Source: Pontimonas sp. (GTDB lineage: Bacteria > Actinomycetota > Actinomycetes > Actinomycetales > Microbacteriaceae). Taken from it: a stretch of DNA of 64,000 nt. The DNA lies in the NCBI GenBank assembly GCA_018402295.1, contig JAGYJI010000007.1:111464-175463 (forward strand), read 5' to 3'. Position numbers and translations under genes: made by a program. The notes under the pieces were generated by a model that had not been told where the DNA came from, ran no database searches, and saw only the letters and a list, made by a program, of their open reading frames with translations. This document shows positions 33,953-42,831 of this stretch, one piece after another. Positions within the stretch are counted from its first letter, which is position 1. Each line of letters opens with the position of its first letter.

Positions 33953-34126
33953 ATGAACATTTTCCTGGTCGTCATTTCCTCCGCGATTTTTCTGGCATCG
34001 TTTCCGATGTTCACCTACTCGTTTGTGGTCCCCGAGATTTTTGCTCCCTGGCTTTTTGCCGCCGGCGTGCTGACAGCGTGTGTGGCGTTTGCCATTCCGA
34101 TTGTCTTCGCTGGTCGACGCCGCTAG
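33953..34126 (+). CDS. Small two-helix membrane protein, unknown
   Basis: A 57-residue hydrophobic protein with two predicted membrane helices, about residues 3-25 and 30-52, and a basic GRRR end. ATG 33953 lies 36 bases from the divergent hydrolase gene. The 3' end overlaps the convergent FBP-domain gene by 4 bases. The compact placement supports a real gene, but there is no recognisable family. Confidence 0.5.
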   Translation: MNIFLVVISSAIFLASFPMFTYSFVVPEIFAPWLFAAGVLTACVAFAIPIVFAGRRR

Positions 34127-34620
34127 GCGTCAACAGACAGCACGCGGTTCGAGAAGTTCTCGAGCCGCTGGCTCATTCCCACCGCTTTGTGACGGACGAT
34201 TCTGTCCGGGTCCGGGTGGGCGTCGGACTCAGGTGGCGTAATGCGAATCAGGGTGGAACACGCCAAATCAGCACACAGATACGTTCCCACCGTGTTACCT
34301 CGCTTGCCCTCCTCGCCAGCTTTGGGGGCGACAAACAAGCTGACCTGAGGGGCAGGTTGCGCGGTGTGACAGAGAACACAGATCGCACTTTTGCCCGCGG
34401 GCATCTGGCTTTCGGCGGAGCGAACCATGAAACCTCGGGGGGAGTCGCCCACCCAGAAGACCAGGTAGCCCTTGGTGTTGTGGTTGGCGTCTCGCCAGCC
34501 CAAAAACTCGCGGTCGTCCCACAGCGTCTCGTGCAGGCCCGGGAGTGTCATGGCGTCGAGATCCGACTCGGTCATGTTGATCATCGAGGGACGGATGTCC
34601 AAAGCGGTTACCGGGCGCAC
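34123..34620 (-). CDS. FBP (fibronectin-binding/EF-G-binding-like) domain protein
   Basis: A 165-residue protein resembling the C-terminal treble-clef zinc-finger domain of FBP/FusB-like EF-G-binding proteins. Cysteine pairs appear as CVLC and, about 40 residues later, CADLAC. The N-terminal half has LHETLWDDREFLGWRD and GYLVFWVG typical of actinobacterial FBP-domain proteins. In FusB the related finger binds EF-G and confers fusidic acid resistance. For this family the activity is unproven, so a translation-associated role is only a possibility. Confidence 0.7.
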   Translation of the reverse strand: MRPVTALDIRPSMINMTESDLDAMTLPGLHETLWDDREFLGWRDANHNTKGYLVFWVGDSPRGFMVRSAESQMPAGKSAICVLCHTAQPAPQVSLFVAPKAGEEGKRGNTVGTYLCADLACSTLIRITPPESDAHPDPDRIVRHKAVGMSQRLENFSNRVLSVDA

Positions 34621-34660
34621 GTAGCCATCCTAAACATCCACGCGGAGCAGCCCGGACATG

Positions 34661-34696
34661 AGTGTGGGGCCGCCAGATAACTGGCAGCCCCACACT
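34661..34696 (-). terminator. Stem-loop downstream of the cold-shock gene
   Basis: Arms 34661-34676 and 34681-34696 form a 16-base-pair stem with one G-T wobble and a 4-base loop (ATAA on the plus strand). It lies 21 bases after the csp stop in the direction of that gene. T-richness is weak, so it may serve as a bidirectional barrier between csp and the FBP gene. Confidence 0.7.
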
Positions 34697-34717
34697 GGTG
34701 AGTCTAAAAAGTGAAGA

Positions 34718-34921
34718 CTAGAGGGGACGGATGTTCTCCGCCTGGGGGCCTTTCTGGCCCTGGGTTACGTCGAACTCAACGCGCTGGTTCTCTTCCAATG
34801 AGCGGTAGCCGCTGGACTGGATTGCTGAGAAGTGGGCGAATACGTCGGCGGTGCCGTCATCAGGAGTGATGAAGCCATACCCTTTTTCACCGTTGAACCA
34901 TTTAACGATTCCGGTTGTCAT
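34718..34921 (-). CDS. Cold shock domain protein
   Basis: A 67-residue CspA-type RNA chaperone. RNP1 is KGYGFI and RNP2 VFAHF, with the usual start [12 protein letters not shown] and an acidic [16 protein letters not shown] end. It binds single-stranded RNA/DNA and prevents secondary structure. The 223-base gene-free region on its 5' side (34922-35144) is long enough for the structured leader typical of csp mRNAs, though I cannot fold it reliably. Confidence 0.95.
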   Translation of the reverse strand: MTTGIVKWFNGEKGYGFITPDDGTADVFAHFSAIQSSGYRSLEENQRVEFDVTQGQKGPQAENIRPL

Positions 34922-35144
34922 ACGTGTTTCTCTTTTCTGTGGTGCCTTGGTGCGTAGCTTCGACGCTCGAAACTAACGGTCGAAACTACCTCTAACTCCC
35001 ACTCTCGAAAGAGTGCACCCACCAGAAACTGTCAGGCCAAGAGTCGTCGGAAAACAAACGACTTGGTCATCGTATCGGGAATACGCGCGTGCGACTACCC
35101 CTCACGCTCAGACTCTCAGGGTGTCGGGTCGATACCCTGGAGCC

Positions 35145-35617
35145 ATGGCGTACGAGGTTGAGTCTGTCTGGGACTATCCCCGGCCACCCAGGGTGGAACC
35201 CTCCTCGGAGCTCGTCATTGTTCGACACCTGGGCCACACCCTGGTGGAGAGCACCTCGACACTGCGAGTGCTGGAGACCTCGCACCCCCGACCTACTATC
35301 TTCCCTTTGCAGACGTCGACTGGAGCTTCTTCCTGCAGGTGGAAGGTTCGACCTGGTGTGAATTCAAAGGCGCTGCCACCTATGCCGACATTGTGGTGCA
35401 AGGGCAGCGGATTCCTCGCGCTGCCTGGTGGTATGAGACCCCAACGGCGGGTTTCGAGGTGCTGAAAGATTTCCTGGCGCTCTATCCGGGCCGAGTCGAT
35501 GAAGCCACCGTGGACGGTGAGGTTGTCCAGGCTCAAGAAGGTGACTTCTACGGCGGGTGGATTACGTCCCGAGTGACCGGTCCCTTCAAGGGCGCCCCCG
35601 GCACTCTCGGCTGGTAG
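35145..35617 (+). CDS. DUF427 domain protein (one frameshift)
   Basis: About 158 residues after repair. DUF427 features are visible: VRHLGHTLVESTSTLRVLETSHPP, then YYLPFADVDWSFF, WCEFKGAATYADI and AAWWYETPTAGFEVLKDF. The family is widespread in Actinobacteria but uncharacterised. A lost base in the C run at 35285-35289 explains the break. ATG 35145 is the family-typical start (MAYEVESVWDYPRPP). Confidence 0.8.
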
Positions 35618-35637
35618 GTGCCTGCCAGAATGGCTGT

Positions 35638-36132
35638 ATGACGTCGTTGCGCACACTGAGTGAGGATGACCTCGAGGCAGTGGTGGAGATCAACAATGCC
35701 GGGTACCCGGCGGTCCCACTGGCCACCCTCGAAGAAATTCGCAGACTCTATGACATCTCGAGCTACCGGATGGCGGCACTCAACGAGGAGGGCGAGCTGG
35801 TGGGCTTTGCCTTAGCCATGGATCCGGGTGCCCACTACGACAGCGAGAACTATGTGTTTTTCGAGAGCAGATTCGACAACCACCTCTACATCGACCGGAT
35901 TGTGGTGGCGGATTCTGCGAGGGGTTTGGGTCTGGGGTCAATGCTCTATCAGCACCTTTTTGATTTTGCGAAGACCCAGGGACGCAGCGCCGTCACCTGC
36001 GAGGTGAACCTGGAGCCCCCGAATCCGGGGAGTTTGCGTTTTCATCGTCGGTTTGGTTTTGAAGATGTCGACACCCAAGTCACCAAAGGTGGCAATGTTG
36101 TGGTGCAATTGCTCCAGGCACCCCTGGTTTAG
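35638..36132 (+). CDS. GNAT family N-acetyltransferase
   Basis: A 164-residue acetyl-CoA-dependent transferase. Motif A is YIDRIVVADSARGLGLGSML with the acetyl-CoA loop RGLGLG, and motif B is the final SLRFHRRFGFEDVDT. The acceptor is unknown. Homologues are often annotated as general GNAT enzymes in Microbacteriaceae. ATG 35638 lies 20 bases after the DUF427 stop and 9 bases separate its stop from the glycosyltransferase, so the three may form a small operon. Confidence 0.85.
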   Translation: MTSLRTLSEDDLEAVVEINNAGYPAVPLATLEEIRRLYDISSYRMAALNEEGELVGFALAMDPGAHYDSENYVFFESRFDNHLYIDRIVVADSARGLGLGSMLYQHLFDFAKTQGRSAVTCEVNLEPPNPGSLRFHRRFGFEDVDTQVTKGGNVVVQLLQAPLV

Positions 36133-36141
36133 GAGATTTCA

Positions 36142-36970
36142 GTGCAGCTAGCGGCTCAAGCTCCGAGCGTGTCCATCGTTATTCCGGCCTACAACGAAGA
36201 AGACACCATCAGAGCGTGTGTGATTGCCGCTGTGGGACAAACGGTTCCCGCGGACGAAATCATCATCGTGGATAACAAGTCCACCGACCAGACACCCGTG
36301 ATTCTTCGGGAACTGCAAGACGAGTTTCCCGATGCCCCGATCATCGTGCTCCAGCAAAACGAAGCGCAGGGCATTACCCCGGCCCGAAACATGGGCTTTG
36401 ATGCGGTGACCTCCGACATCATCGGACGCATCGATTCCGATTCGGTCCTCGAACCCAACTGGGTCGAGGAAACCAAGAAAGTCTTTCTCGATGAGAACGT
36501 TCACGCGGCAACGGGTCCGGTGATTTACTACGACATGCCCCTGCGCCGCTATATGGCGCGAGCCGATGACACTGCCCGGCGCGCGATCTCGAAGCTGGTG
36601 AAGCAGTACCACTTTCTGTTTGGCACCAACATGGCTCTGCGGCGAACCTCCTGGGAGGCGGTGCGCGGGGAAATTTGCCTCGACGCTGATCGCGAAATGC
36701 ATGAAGACATCGATCTGTCGGTTCATCTCTTTGATGAGGGTTTCACCATTGTGTACGCGCCGAAAATGGTGGCGGGCATGTCGAGCCGGCGAGCTGATGA
36801 CTCGCCCGAGTGACTTCCTGACCTACGTCCGCCGGTTCGACAACACCTACACCCACCACGGTTTGCGCCAAGCTGTGTTGCGGATTCCCCAGTGGGCGTA
36901 CCTGGGTATCTACCCGGTGGCGAAGAGCCTGCGGTGGAGCATGAAGCTTCGCGAATCTCTCAAGCGCTAG
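36142..36970 (+). CDS. Family 2 glycosyltransferase (one frameshift)
   Basis: A GT-A fold enzyme of about 275 residues. It opens with VSIVIPAYNEEDTI, has a metal-binding DSD in IIGRIDSDSVLE, NEAQGITPARN for the nucleotide-sugar site and a catalytic-base ED in MHEDIDLSVHL. No C-terminal membrane helix is evident, so the acceptor is probably soluble or peripheral. GTG 36142 follows AGGAGATTTCA. An extra base near 36806-36812 moves the C terminus (SDFLTYVRRFDNTYTHHG) to another frame, ending at 36970. Confidence 0.85.
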
Positions 36971-37067
36971 ACTCTCCCTCGTACACGGGAGTCCCGAAAG
37001 GGACTGAGAGGAAACCGCAAGGTTTCGACCGTCGAACCTGATCTGGGTAATTCCAGCGAAGGGAGGA
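36971..37067 (+). promoter_or_regulatory. TPP riboswitch (THI element)
   Basis: The conserved TPP aptamer core is present in order: ACGGGAGTCCCG, GGACTGAGAGG, the second arm ACCGTCGAACCTGATCTGGG, and TAATTCCAGCGAAGGGAG. P1 pairs CTCCCTCG (36974-36981) with the terminal CGAAGGGAG (37057-37065). It begins one base after the glycosyltransferase stop and precedes ykoE by about 50 bases, so high thiamine pyrophosphate should repress the transporter. The following bases contain no obvious U-rich terminator, suggesting control of translation initiation. Confidence 0.94.
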
Positions 37068-37115
37068 CATCTCGCTCCCGTGCCCCATCCAACACACGTT
37101 GATGAAAGGCACGAT

Positions 37116-37679
37116 ATGAACACTGCAGTTAACCGTTTTGCGTGGCGACCACGAGACATTGTTCTCGCCAGTGTCGTCGGTGTGGTCGCCGGAGGGCTCT
37201 TTGTCCTCTGGAACATCGCCAACGTCCCACTCCTCGAGCCACTGGGTGCTCTCCTGCCCGGATTTCAGGCCCTCGGCCACGGAGTGTGGCTCATGGGAGG
37301 CCTCCTCACAGCGCTTGTCGTGAGAAAGCCTGGAGCCGCTCTCTATGGGGAGATTCTCGCCTCCACAGTCTCCGCCCTGGTGGGGAACCAGTGGGGTGTC
37401 ATCACCCTCGTCTATGGCGCGGTTCAGGGCCTGGGCGCTGAACTGATCTTTGCCCTCTTCGCCTATCGGGCGTGGGGCTGGATTGCAGCCCTGGTCGCAG
37501 GCGCCGGATCTGGTGTTGCCATGGCGGCACTGGATCTCACCCTGTTCTATGCCGGTGCGGGAGCAACCTTCATGACCATCTATGGAATCTCCTCGGTTGT
37601 GTCCGGAGCTCTCCTCGCGGGACTCGGAAGCTGGGCGATCACTCGAGCCCTCGTGAAAGCGGGTGCGCTACGTCAGTAG
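37116..37679 (+). CDS. ykoE: ECF transporter substrate-binding component YkoE (thiamine/HMP)
   Basis: A 187-residue integral membrane S component with about six helices. The family motif region WNIANVPLLEPLGALLPGFQALGHGVWLMGGLL matches YkoE proteins, which bind hydroxymethylpyrimidine or thiamine in ykoEDC-type ECF importers. The TPP riboswitch upstream makes the substrate assignment strong for a thiamine-related compound, though HMP and thiamine cannot be told apart. ATG 37116 is preceded by GATGAAAGGC at 37101-37110. Confidence 0.9.
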   Translation: MNTAVNRFAWRPRDIVLASVVGVVAGGLFVLWNIANVPLLEPLGALLPGFQALGHGVWLMGGLLTALVVRKPGAALYGEILASTVSALVGNQWGVITLVYGAVQGLGAELIFALFAYRAWGWIAALVAGAGSGVAMAALDLTLFYAGAGATFMTIYGISSVVSGALLAGLGSWAITRALVKAGALRQ

Positions 37680-37687
37680 CTCAGAGC

Positions 37688-39795
37688 GTGGGCGCTGCCC
37701 GGGTGGACATTTCTGACTTTAGTTGGAGCTTCCCCGGGCGGCTCACCCCTGCCCTGCAGGGCATCACCCTGACGCTGGAACCCGGCGAGAGGGTGCTCCT
37801 CACGGGACCCTCCGGTTCGGGCAAATCCACCTTGGGGGCGCTTCTAGCCGGAGTGCTGAGGGATCCGGACGACGGAGTTGCCACGGGGCAGCTGCTGGTC
37901 TCCGGGAATCGACCCAGGGGCCTGGTTCTGCAGCAACCTGAGGACCAAACCGTGATGGCCCGTGTCCACGACGATGTTGCCTTTGGGCTCGAGAACTCGT
38001 TGGTGGAGCCAGAACACATGCAGGGCCTCCTTGATCAGGCTCTGGCCGACGTGGGTCTGGCGCTTCCAGCAGATCACCCCACCCGGGCACTCTCCGGCGG
38101 CCAGCGTCAACGACTGGCGCTTGCCGGAGCACTCGCCATGGAGCCAGGGTTACTCATCCTGGATGAACCCACCAGTGCGCTCGACCCCGACGGGGTGGCA
38201 GCGGTCGTCAGCGCGGTAGAAACACTGCTCGAGCAGCGAAGCATCACCCTCCTCGTGATTGACCACAACCCCGAACGCTGGTGGGGGTTAGTCGATCGTG
38301 TGGTGAGGTGTGAGGCAGGAATGCTGGTCTCCGATCAGGCGGTGTCGGGTACCCCACCACAGAGGGCAGACCTGAGGGTCAGCACGTCACCCCCTCCGGG
38401 GGACCCTGTGGTCGTGGTGAGCGACCTGGAAGCCTCCCGCGATGGCGCGGTAACCCATGCGGGCCCGCTGAGTTTTTCGGTGCAGGCCGGGGAGATTGTG
38501 GCGCTTCGAGGAGCGAATGGGTCGGGAAAAACAACGCTCGCCATGACTCTCGCCGGAGTTCTCCCGGTGAGGGGAGGGTCGGTCACCATTGCGGGGCTCA
38601 ACCCGCACGTCGCAAGCTCCCGAGATCTCGCCACCCTGGTGGGGGTTGTTCCGCAAAACCCGGCCCACAGTTTCTTTCGCGCCACCGTCCGAGCTGAGCT
38701 GAGCGCGGAGCGGGGGCGAGCCAGGCACTGCGTGATGCCTCGAGATGGGGGCTTGACCAGGTCCTGGAGGCTCACCCACTGTCTCTCAGTGGTGGGCAAC
38801 AGCGTCGACTTGCTCTGGCCCTTGCGACCGGCGGTGATCAGAAGGTTCTGATTCTCGATGAGCCAAGCCAGTCCCTCGATGACGAGGGACTAGCAGAGCT
38901 GGTCACCCAGATGGGTGAGGCGTCCGCGGCGGGAACAGCCATCATCCTGGCCACCCACGATGATGCCCTGGTGAGAGCACTCAAGGCTCGGGAGATTGTG
39001 CTTGAGCCGGGGGACACGCCCGCGGTGGAGATACCTCCCACGGGCGTGTTAGCAACCACTAACCCACTTGCGCTTGTCGGGGCGGCATTGGTTCCCGCGG
39101 TGGCGTTGCTCTCCACGATTGATGTGGTGTCGGCAACAGTGGCTCTGGTGTTGATGCTGGCGTGCCTGCCGCTGATTGGTCGGGGAATCCAGGGGCTGGG
39201 AACACGAATGCTGCCGGTGGGTCTCGCCTCAGTGTTCTCCGCACTCACCATTGCCCTTTATGGGCAAAGCTCGGGTGAGGTTTTTGTCCAGTGGGGGCTG
39301 GTCGTTGTCTCTGAGGGCTCGCTCGATTTAGCGCTCGCCACCGCTCTGCGCATCCTCGCCATCGGGGGCCCTGCGGTGATTCTGTTTTCCCGAGTTGATG
39401 CGACCCGCTTTGCAGATGCGCTCAGCCAACAGGCTCGGCTGCCCGAAAACTTTGTCGTCGGAGGCCTATCGGGTCTCCGACTCCTCGAGGTTGTCGCGGG
39501 AGACCGCGAAGTTCGAGGCTGGATGATGCGGGCCAGGGGGATGGGGGAGAGGAGTGTTCTCCGACGTGTGGTGGCGGTGGCACTCACTATCTTTGTGTTG
39601 GCCATCAGGCGCTCCCACACCTTGGCGATGGCGATGGAGGCCCGAGCGTTTGGGCTTCACAGCACCAGAACGCACTACCGAACCTCGGTGTTCCCGCGGC
39701 GGGATTACCTCTGGATTGTGGGCGGAGGCCTCATCGGGGCGCTAGCCGTGACGGCGGCCGTGATGACGGGGAGTTTCCATGCCATCCTCGGCTAG
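37688..39795 (+). CDS. Fused ECF energising module YkoD-YkoC: two ATPases plus T component (one frameshift)
   Basis: One reading frame of about 701 residues after correcting a single shift near 38705-38716. It holds ATPase 1 with GPSGSGKST, LSGGQRQRLAL and LLILDEPTSALD; ATPase 2 with GANGSGKTT, LSLSGGQQRRLALAL and VLILDEPSQSLDDEG; and then, without any stop, a CbiQ-like T component with about five helices. The T component ends in the coupling-helix motifs MMRARGMGERS and AMEARAFGLHSTRT. GTG 37688 lies 8 bases after ykoE. In Bacillus YkoD and YkoC are separate proteins. Confidence 0.85.
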
Positions 39796-40276
39796 TGCAG
39801 AGATCACCCTGATTGATGGGCGCTCGGGTGCCGGGAAGACCGTGTTCGCGGCAGAGCGTGCCCGCACCGAGGGTTCTTACCTGGTGAGCCTTGATGATGT
39901 TTACCCAGGGTGGGATGGCCTAGATGCCGGCAGCTGGCATATCCACCACCATCTCTTGGTGCCGAGGAGCCAGGGCCTGCCCGGGCGTTATCGCCCGTGG
40001 TTGTGGGCTGATGCTCGCCCGGGAGACTGGGTGTCCATTCCCGCGGATCGTCCCCTGATTGTGGAGGGCTGCGGAGTACTCCGTCGTGAGTCGCTCGAGC
40101 TCGCGGACACGAGAGTGTGGCTGGAGCAGGACGACCAGATTCGTCGGGAGCGGGCACTCGGGCGCGATGGTGACATGTATGCCCCGCACTGGACCAGGTG
40201 GGCGCTCCAGGAGGAGCGCTTTCTGGCGCTTCATGAGTCTGTGGCACTAGCCACAGAGATTCAGACTTTGGGGTGA
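39779..40276 (+). CDS. P-loop NTPase, uridine kinase-like
   Basis: A 165-residue ATP-binding protein with Walker A GRSGAGKT near residues 14-21 and an SLDDVYPGWDGLD segment like the substrate-binding DD-Y of uridine/pantothenate kinases. IVEGCG corresponds to the strand carrying the Walker B position. It overlaps the end of the ykoDC fusion by 17 bases, so it is probably in the thiamine-regulated operon; a role in thiamine-precursor phosphorylation is possible but unproven. Its stop lies within the last bases of the antisense tRNA-His. Confidence 0.72.
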   Translation: MPSSASAEITLIDGRSGAGKTVFAAERARTEGSYLVSLDDVYPGWDGLDAGSWHIHHHLLVPRSQGLPGRYRPWLWADARPGDWVSIPADRPLIVEGCGVLRRESLELADTRVWLEQDDQIRRERALGRDGDMYAPHWTRWALQEERFLALHESVALATEIQTLG

Positions 40277-40344
40277 GTAACGGGGCTTGAACCCGCGACC
40301 TCCTGGACCACAACCAGGCGCTCTGCCAACTGAGCTATACCCAC
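40269..40344 (-). tRNA. tRNA-His (anticodon GTG)
   Basis: On the minus strand the sequence folds as a standard cloverleaf. The acceptor GTGGGTA pairs with TACTCAC (one G-T), the D arm is AGCTCAGTTGGCAGAGC, and the anticodon loop is TTGTGGT with GTG at 34-36. The T arm contains GGGTTCAAGCCCC. A CCA end is encoded (40269-40271) and the genomic base at 40345 can supply the extra G-1 opposite C73, diagnostic for tRNA-His. It lies just downstream of orn, a common actinobacterial pairing. Confidence 0.96.
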
Positions 40345-40381
40345 CATGATCGACTCTTGCGAGTCGAGCCCCACAAGTGTA

Positions 40382-41005
40382 TTACAGGCGGGGCGCCCAC
40401 GCCTCGTGGATCGAGTCGCTGAGGGCTTTGAGTTCTGTCGTCTGGGGGCCCGGCTGGTCCACAAACACAGCCTGGCGGTAATACGCGAGTTCCCGAATGG
40501 ACTCGAGAATGTCGGCCAGTGCTCGGTGCCCACCGTTTTTGTCGGGGGATTGGTAGTAGGCCTTCGGGAACCACTGCTTGGAGAGCTCCTTGATGGTGGA
40601 GACATCGATGTTTCGGTAGTGCAGGTGGGCGTGCACCTCGGGCAAGTATTTCTGCAGGAACATCCGGTCGGTGCCAATGGTGTTGCCCGCCAGCGGGGCG
40701 CTCTGGGCTTCGGGGACAAAGCGGGTGATGTAGTCAAGAATCTGGGTGCCCGCGTCCTCCAGGCTGAGACCGGAGTCGAGTTCCTCGAGAAGCCCGCTGG
40801 AGGCGTGCATCTCGCGGACAAAATCACCCATCTGCTCAAACGCGGCGGGAGAGGGCTTGATGACGACCTGAAAACCGTCATCCACCGGGGTGAGGTCGTA
40901 ATCAGTAATGACCACGGCGACCTCGACGAGTTCGTCCACGGCGGGGTCAAGGCCCGTCATCTCACAGTCCACCCAGACCAGAAGGGGATTCGAGGTACCA
41001 GCCAC
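40382..41005 (-). CDS. orn: Oligoribonuclease
   Basis: A 207-residue DEDDh 3'-5' exonuclease that degrades 2-5-nucleotide RNAs and pGpG. Exo I is LVWVDCEMTGLDP (Asp, Glu), Exo II is NTIGTDRMFLQKYLP (Asp), and Exo III is HRALADILESI (His and Asp). In Actinobacteria Orn completes RNA decay along with PNPase, encoded earlier in this window. ATG 41005. Confidence 0.97.
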   Translation of the reverse strand: MAGTSNPLLVWVDCEMTGLDPAVDELVEVAVVITDYDLTPVDDGFQVVIKPSPAAFEQMGDFVREMHASSGLLEELDSGLSLEDAGTQILDYITRFVPEAQSAPLAGNTIGTDRMFLQKYLPEVHAHLHYRNIDVSTIKELSKQWFPKAYYQSPDKNGGHRALADILESIRELAYYRQAVFVDQPGPQTTELKALSDSIHEAWAPRL

Positions 41006-41014
41006 CCGGGGAGT

Positions 41015-41392
41015 CTATCGGGCGAGCGATGCGCGAGTGAGGCCGACGACGTAGACGGTGGAGAAACCAAAGCCGATCAGGGCATAGACGATGCTGAACC
41101 AGGTCAGAGGCACGGGGATCAGCAGTGTGGTGACTCCGAGGCCGCCGGAGGCCAGCATCATCACCACGGCTGCGGCCTGAACGCCTCGATCACTGGCGGT
41201 GAAGGACACAACCGCCATGTTCCCCGTCAACGCCACCAACGTGACCCCGATGAGCACCATCGACCACACCAGGGGTAGGGAAGCCTCAAAGCCCAGGAGC
41301 TCCAGAAAGAGGCTGGGGGCAAGGATGAGCGCAAGGGCACTCAGGCCAAACACGGAGGCGCCAACGCGCAGTGTGTATCGAAGAAATGTCAT
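41015..41392 (-). CDS. Four-helix membrane protein, unknown
   Basis: A 125-residue hydrophobic protein with four predicted helices (about residues 12-34, 42-62, 70-90 and 97-118). It is separated from orn by 9 bases on the same strand, so the two may be cotranscribed. ATG 41392 (MTFLRYTLRVG) is favoured because the longer GTG form (41446) adds a polar segment unlike a membrane start. I recognise no characterised family. Confidence 0.6.
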   Translation of the reverse strand: MTFLRYTLRVGASVFGLSALALILAPSLFLELLGFEASLPLVWSMVLIGVTLVALTGNMAVVSFTASDRGVQAAAVVMMLASGGLGVTTLLIPVPLTWFSIVYALIGFGFSTVYVVGLTRASLAR

Positions 41393-41580
41393 CCAGAGCA
41401 GTCTACGCGGGAGGCGAACGGATGGCACGGGGCAGTCGATGTGCACCTAGGTTAGAAGGGTTGTTCAGGGAGCTCGAGCATAGGGATTTCTTAGATAACC
41501 ATCAGGCTATTGCAAGCACCCCAGTGCCACACTGGGGAACCGGAGCCCAGAGGGTTCCGCCAGAGGAGAGTACGGAGAAC

Positions 41581-42831
41581 GTGAAAACACGAACCAAAGT
41601 CATCATCGGTGTTGTGGCAGCGCTTGCTGTGGTGGGCGCAGGAGTGGGTATCGCTGTTTCAGCGTCGGCACCCGACGAGGCTACCGTCCTGACTGAGAGC
41701 GCCCAGGTTCGTGACGTTGACGTCACTGTTGCCGCGTCGGGAACCATAACCCCCGCGCTCGAGCTCGGACTCCAGTTCCCAGGATTTGCCGCCGCTCAGC
41801 TCGCCACGCTCGAGGTTGAGGTGGGAGACGTTGTCGCCGAGGGTGATGTGTTGGCAACCCTGAAGACTGAGTCGCTCGAAGCGGCTGTGGCCAGTGCCAG
41901 GTCTGGCGTTGCCGCCGCGAGAACGAGCGAGTTGCAAGCTGCGCAGGCTGTTGAAGTAGCCGAGCAAGCGATTGTCGCTGCTCGCCTGGCCTACGAAAAC
42001 ATTTTTGACGACTACCCCTCCACTATTGCTGATCAGCCCAACCGGCACATCGCGTTGGAGAATGCGCAAGCCCAGCAGGCTGCGGCTGCCGCCCAATTGG
42101 TGACCGCTCAGCAGCAAGTGGCCGCAGCAGGTCCTGCACGAACGTCTGCCTCGGCTCAATTGGCCTCGGCGCTGGCAAACCTCGACAACGCGACGATGAC
42201 GGCACCGACCGCTGGAACCGTCGTGGCGATTGCCTCCGAGGTGGGGGAACCCGTGGGAAGCACCAGCGTGGGAACGAGTGGCACGAGCGGATTCATCATT
42301 CTTGCCGGGCTCAACGACTTTGTGGTGACTGCTGATTTTGCGGAGTCCGATGTTGTGGGGATTGCTGTGGGGCAGAAGGTGAGCCTTGAGTTCGATGCGC
42401 TTCCTGATGAACCCCGGGAAGGTGAAGTAACTCACATTGCTCCCTTTGGTGTTGTGGATCGATCAGGAGCATCACTCACCACCTATGAAGTGACCGTGAG
42501 CGTCCCCAATGCCCCCGCAGGTTTGCGGGCAGGGATGACAGCGCAGGCCAGCATCACCACCGAGGAGCGCCTCGGAGTGGTGGCTGCTCCGGTGACCGCA
42601 CTGGTGCCCACTGAGGATGGCTTTGTTGTTCGTGTTCAAGCAGCTGATGGAACAATCACCAACGTTCCCGTTGAGGTTGGTATCCGAGGTGGCTACTACG
42701 TCGAAATCGTGTCCGGACTGAGCGAGGGCGACCGTGTTGTCACCGGCTCTGACGGGGACCTCCCCGCGACAGACACTGGTTTTGGTGGCGGACCGCCCGA
42801 GGGCGCTGAAGAGAACCCTGATCTGAATTGA
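41581..42831 (+). CDS. MacA/HlyD-type efflux adaptor protein
   Basis: A 416-residue secreted or membrane-anchored adaptor. It has an N-terminal helix (residues 7-30), a split biotinyl-lipoyl domain (QLATLEVEVGDVVAEGDVLA ... APTAGTVVAIASEVGEPV), an Ala/Gln-rich alpha-hairpin coiled coil (about 90-195), and beta-barrel and membrane-proximal domains. The start is GTG 41581. It overlaps by 4 bases the ABC ATPase and, with the permease, forms a MacAB-like system. In a Gram-positive cell there is no TolC, so export or signalling across one membrane is expected; substrate unknown. Confidence 0.87.
   Translation: MKTRTKVIIGVVAALAVVGAGVGIAVSASAPDEATVLTESAQVRDVDVTVAASGTITPALELGLQFPGFAAAQLATLEVEVGDVVAEGDVLATLKTESLEAAVASARSGVAAARTSELQAAQAVEVAEQAIVAARLAYENIFDDYPSTIADQPNRHIALENAQAQQAAAAAQLVTAQQQVAAAGPARTSASAQLASALANLDNATMTAPTAGTVVAIASEVGEPVGSTSVGTSGTSGFIILAGLNDFVVTADFAESDVVGIAVGQKVSLEFDALPDEPREGEVTHIAPFGVVDRSGASLTTYEVTVSVPNAPAGLRAGMTAQASITTEERLGVVAAPVTALVPTEDGFVVRVQAADGTITNVPVEVGIRGGYYVEIVSGLSEGDRVVTGSDGDLPATDTGFGGGPPEGAEENPDLN

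Noticed and set aside
38911..39795. Separate T-component gene starting at ATG 38911
   Set aside because: The ATG lies after the second ATPase's Walker B in the same frame; the ABC signature and Walker B upstream are needed for a complete ATPase, so the frame is continuous with the fusion.
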